Below, piece by piece: positions 5,151 through 5,981 of a stretch of 5,981 nt of DNA (positions are counted from its first letter, which is position 1; each line of letters starts with the position of its first letter). The translations under genes and the position numbers were made by a program. Source of the stretch: Lentisphaeria bacterium UBA1829 (lineage in GTDB: Bacteria > Verrucomicrobiota > Lentisphaeria > Victivallales > UBA1829); NCBI GenBank assembly GCA_002338895.1, contig DDJH01000190.1:1-5981 (forward strand). Direction: 5' to 3'. The notes beneath the pieces are model-generated. The model saw only the letters and a program-made list of their open reading frames with translations. It was not told the DNA's origin and did not search any database.

Positions 5151-5981
5151 ATGAACAAACTGTTTTCACTCCTCCTTCTTCTTCCCCTTCTTGTTTTTTC
5201 GGCACCGGATCCGGAACCGATGGTCGTGGTCGGGCACGCGGGCAGTCCGATTCCTCTTGCGTTTGAAAACGAGCCGGGAATCCGGAAAGCGCACGCCACA
5301 TGGATCGGCATCAACGCGGACAAAATGGCACTGATTTTCCTTCCCCGTTCCGAAAAGTGGACGCGGGGAAGTTTCACCATCACACCGAAAAAAGGCGGAC
5401 GTCTGAAATTTGAACTGAAAGCCGGAGCCGTCCAGCAGAACGGGAAAGACGTGGCAAAGGCCTGTCTGTTCGACGAGATCACCGTGAACGGGAAACCGAT
5501 CCGCAACAGCGGCGCCGAAGAGGGCGAAGCCGGGTTCGGCTTCTACCGGGTTCCGAAAGCCCGGACAACGCCGGGAGGCGTCCTGTACGATCCCCGGAAA
5601 GCCGGAGCGGGGAACGCCTGTCTGGCGGCATGGAATCTCGGACCGGTGTCCTTTGTGATTCCGGTTGAACAGGACCGCCCCGTCACCGTGAGCTTTCTCT
5701 ATCGGAACAACGGAGTTCTTCCGCCGCTCGACCAGCGGAACGAATACGTCCCTCTCTCTCTGACTCGGGCCGCGAACATGGGCTGCATCGACGAGAAGGC
5801 CGGAGACGGAAAAGGCGGATGGACCGACCAGGGGCCCGGCAAAGATCTCCGCACCCTCTCCTCCGGACTTCACACCGCGATGGAGATTCCCTTCCTCGTG
5901 GCGGATCCCGCCGCAAACAACGGCAGGAACTGCGTGATTCTGAAATCCATCCATTCTCCGTTCGGTTCGTCCGGCTTCACG
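5151..5981 (+). CDS. Secreted protein of unknown function with GGWTDQG motif (N-terminal part)
   Basis: An open frame of 277 codons runs off the right edge without a stop, so the C-terminus is missing. The ATG at 5151 has AAAGGA at 5137-5142, 8 nt upstream, and follows the pseudopilin-like stop by 20 nt, so it is probably the third gene of that operon. Residues 1-18 (MNKLFSLLLLLPLLVFSA) form a clear signal peptide with likely cleavage before PDPEP. The mature part looks rich in beta strands. Residues about 212-265, CIDEKAGDGKGGWTDQGPGKDLRTL and then IPFLVADPAANNGRNCVILKS, resemble a segment I associate with large exported proteins of Lentisphaerae, some linked to carbohydrate-active domains. 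The fold may be a galactose-binding-like beta sandwich, but that is inference. No catalytic motif is visible in the part present. The context of regulator plus pseudopilin suggests an envelope or extracellular role, perhaps binding or processing a glycan. Confidence 0.75.
   Translation, partial: MNKLFSLLLLLPLLVFSAPDPEPMVVVGHAGSPIPLAFENEPGIRKAHATWIGINADKMALIFLPRSEKWTRGSFTITPKKGGRLKFELKAGAVQQNGKDVAKACLFDEITVNGKPIRNSGAEEGEAGFGFYRVPKARTTPGGVLYDPRKAGAGNACLAAWNLGPVSFVIPVEQDRPVTVSFLYRNNGVLPPLDQRNEYVPLSLTRAANMGCIDEKAGDGKGGWTDQGPGKDLRTLSSGLHTAMEIPFLVADPAANNGRNCVILKSIHSPFGSSGFT

Noticed and set aside
5166..5954. A 262-codon open frame on the - strand opposite the secreted-protein gene
   Set aside because: The + strand frame has a signal peptide, a Shine-Dalgarno and operon context, while the - strand product has no coherent domain and no good start signal.

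Overview
The window looks like chromosomal DNA from a Lentisphaerae (Victivallales-type) bacterium, or possibly a related PVC-superphylum member. This is inferred from the gene types, since there is no rRNA or marker gene here. The supporting signs are a type II pseudopilin-like protein with an [11 protein letters not shown]-terminus and an H-X9-DG motif, a GntR-headed regulator with a sugar-sensor-like C-terminal half directly in front of it, and a secreted protein with a GGWTDQG motif behind it. The DNA is GC-rich, with many CGG/CCG/GGA codons. All genes supported here read on the + strand.

Layout. (A) 2-832: the C-terminal 276 residues of a large glycoside-hydrolase-like protein (beta-galactosidase trimerisation-type region), cut by the window edge. 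(B) 905-1168: an 87-residue membrane protein whose two cysteine pairs flank a hydrophobic segment, with its own likely promoter. (C) 1355-3199: a tight three-gene operon. It encodes an Alg14-like subunit (PssD/Cps14F type), an Alg13-like subunit (PssE/Cps14G type) and a polysaccharide pyruvyl transferase family protein. Intergenic distances are 1 nt and then an ATGA overlap, and a GC-rich hairpin follows that may be a terminator. (D) 3317-5981: a second operon starting from a perfect-consensus sigma-70-type promoter with a tandem repeat at the presumed transcription start. It encodes a GntR/LacI-like regulator, a pseudopilin-like protein overlapping it by ATGA, and, 20 nt further on, a secreted protein that runs off the window.

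How the genes may work together. In (C) the two half-glycosyltransferases should form one membrane-associated enzyme that adds a sugar to a lipid-linked glycan, and the third protein may add a pyruvate ketal to it. This would be a small surface-polysaccharide tailoring cassette. In (D) the regulator probably senses a sugar-like ligand and controls its own operon, which makes a cell-envelope pseudopilin-like protein and an exported, probably carbohydrate-related, protein. With the glycoside-hydrolase fragment in (A), the region reads as glycan handling: degradation and sensing on the flanks, glycan synthesis in the middle.

No tRNA, rRNA, CRISPR array, transposase or attachment site was seen. 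The intergenic stretches 833-904, 1169-1354 and 3200-3376 hold only the regulatory signals listed. No single dramatic new system is evident. The most intriguing items are the regulator-pseudopilin-secreted protein operon, the repeated GACAA elements at its promoter, the AT-rich start of the pseudopilin gene, and the small split zinc-ribbon membrane protein.
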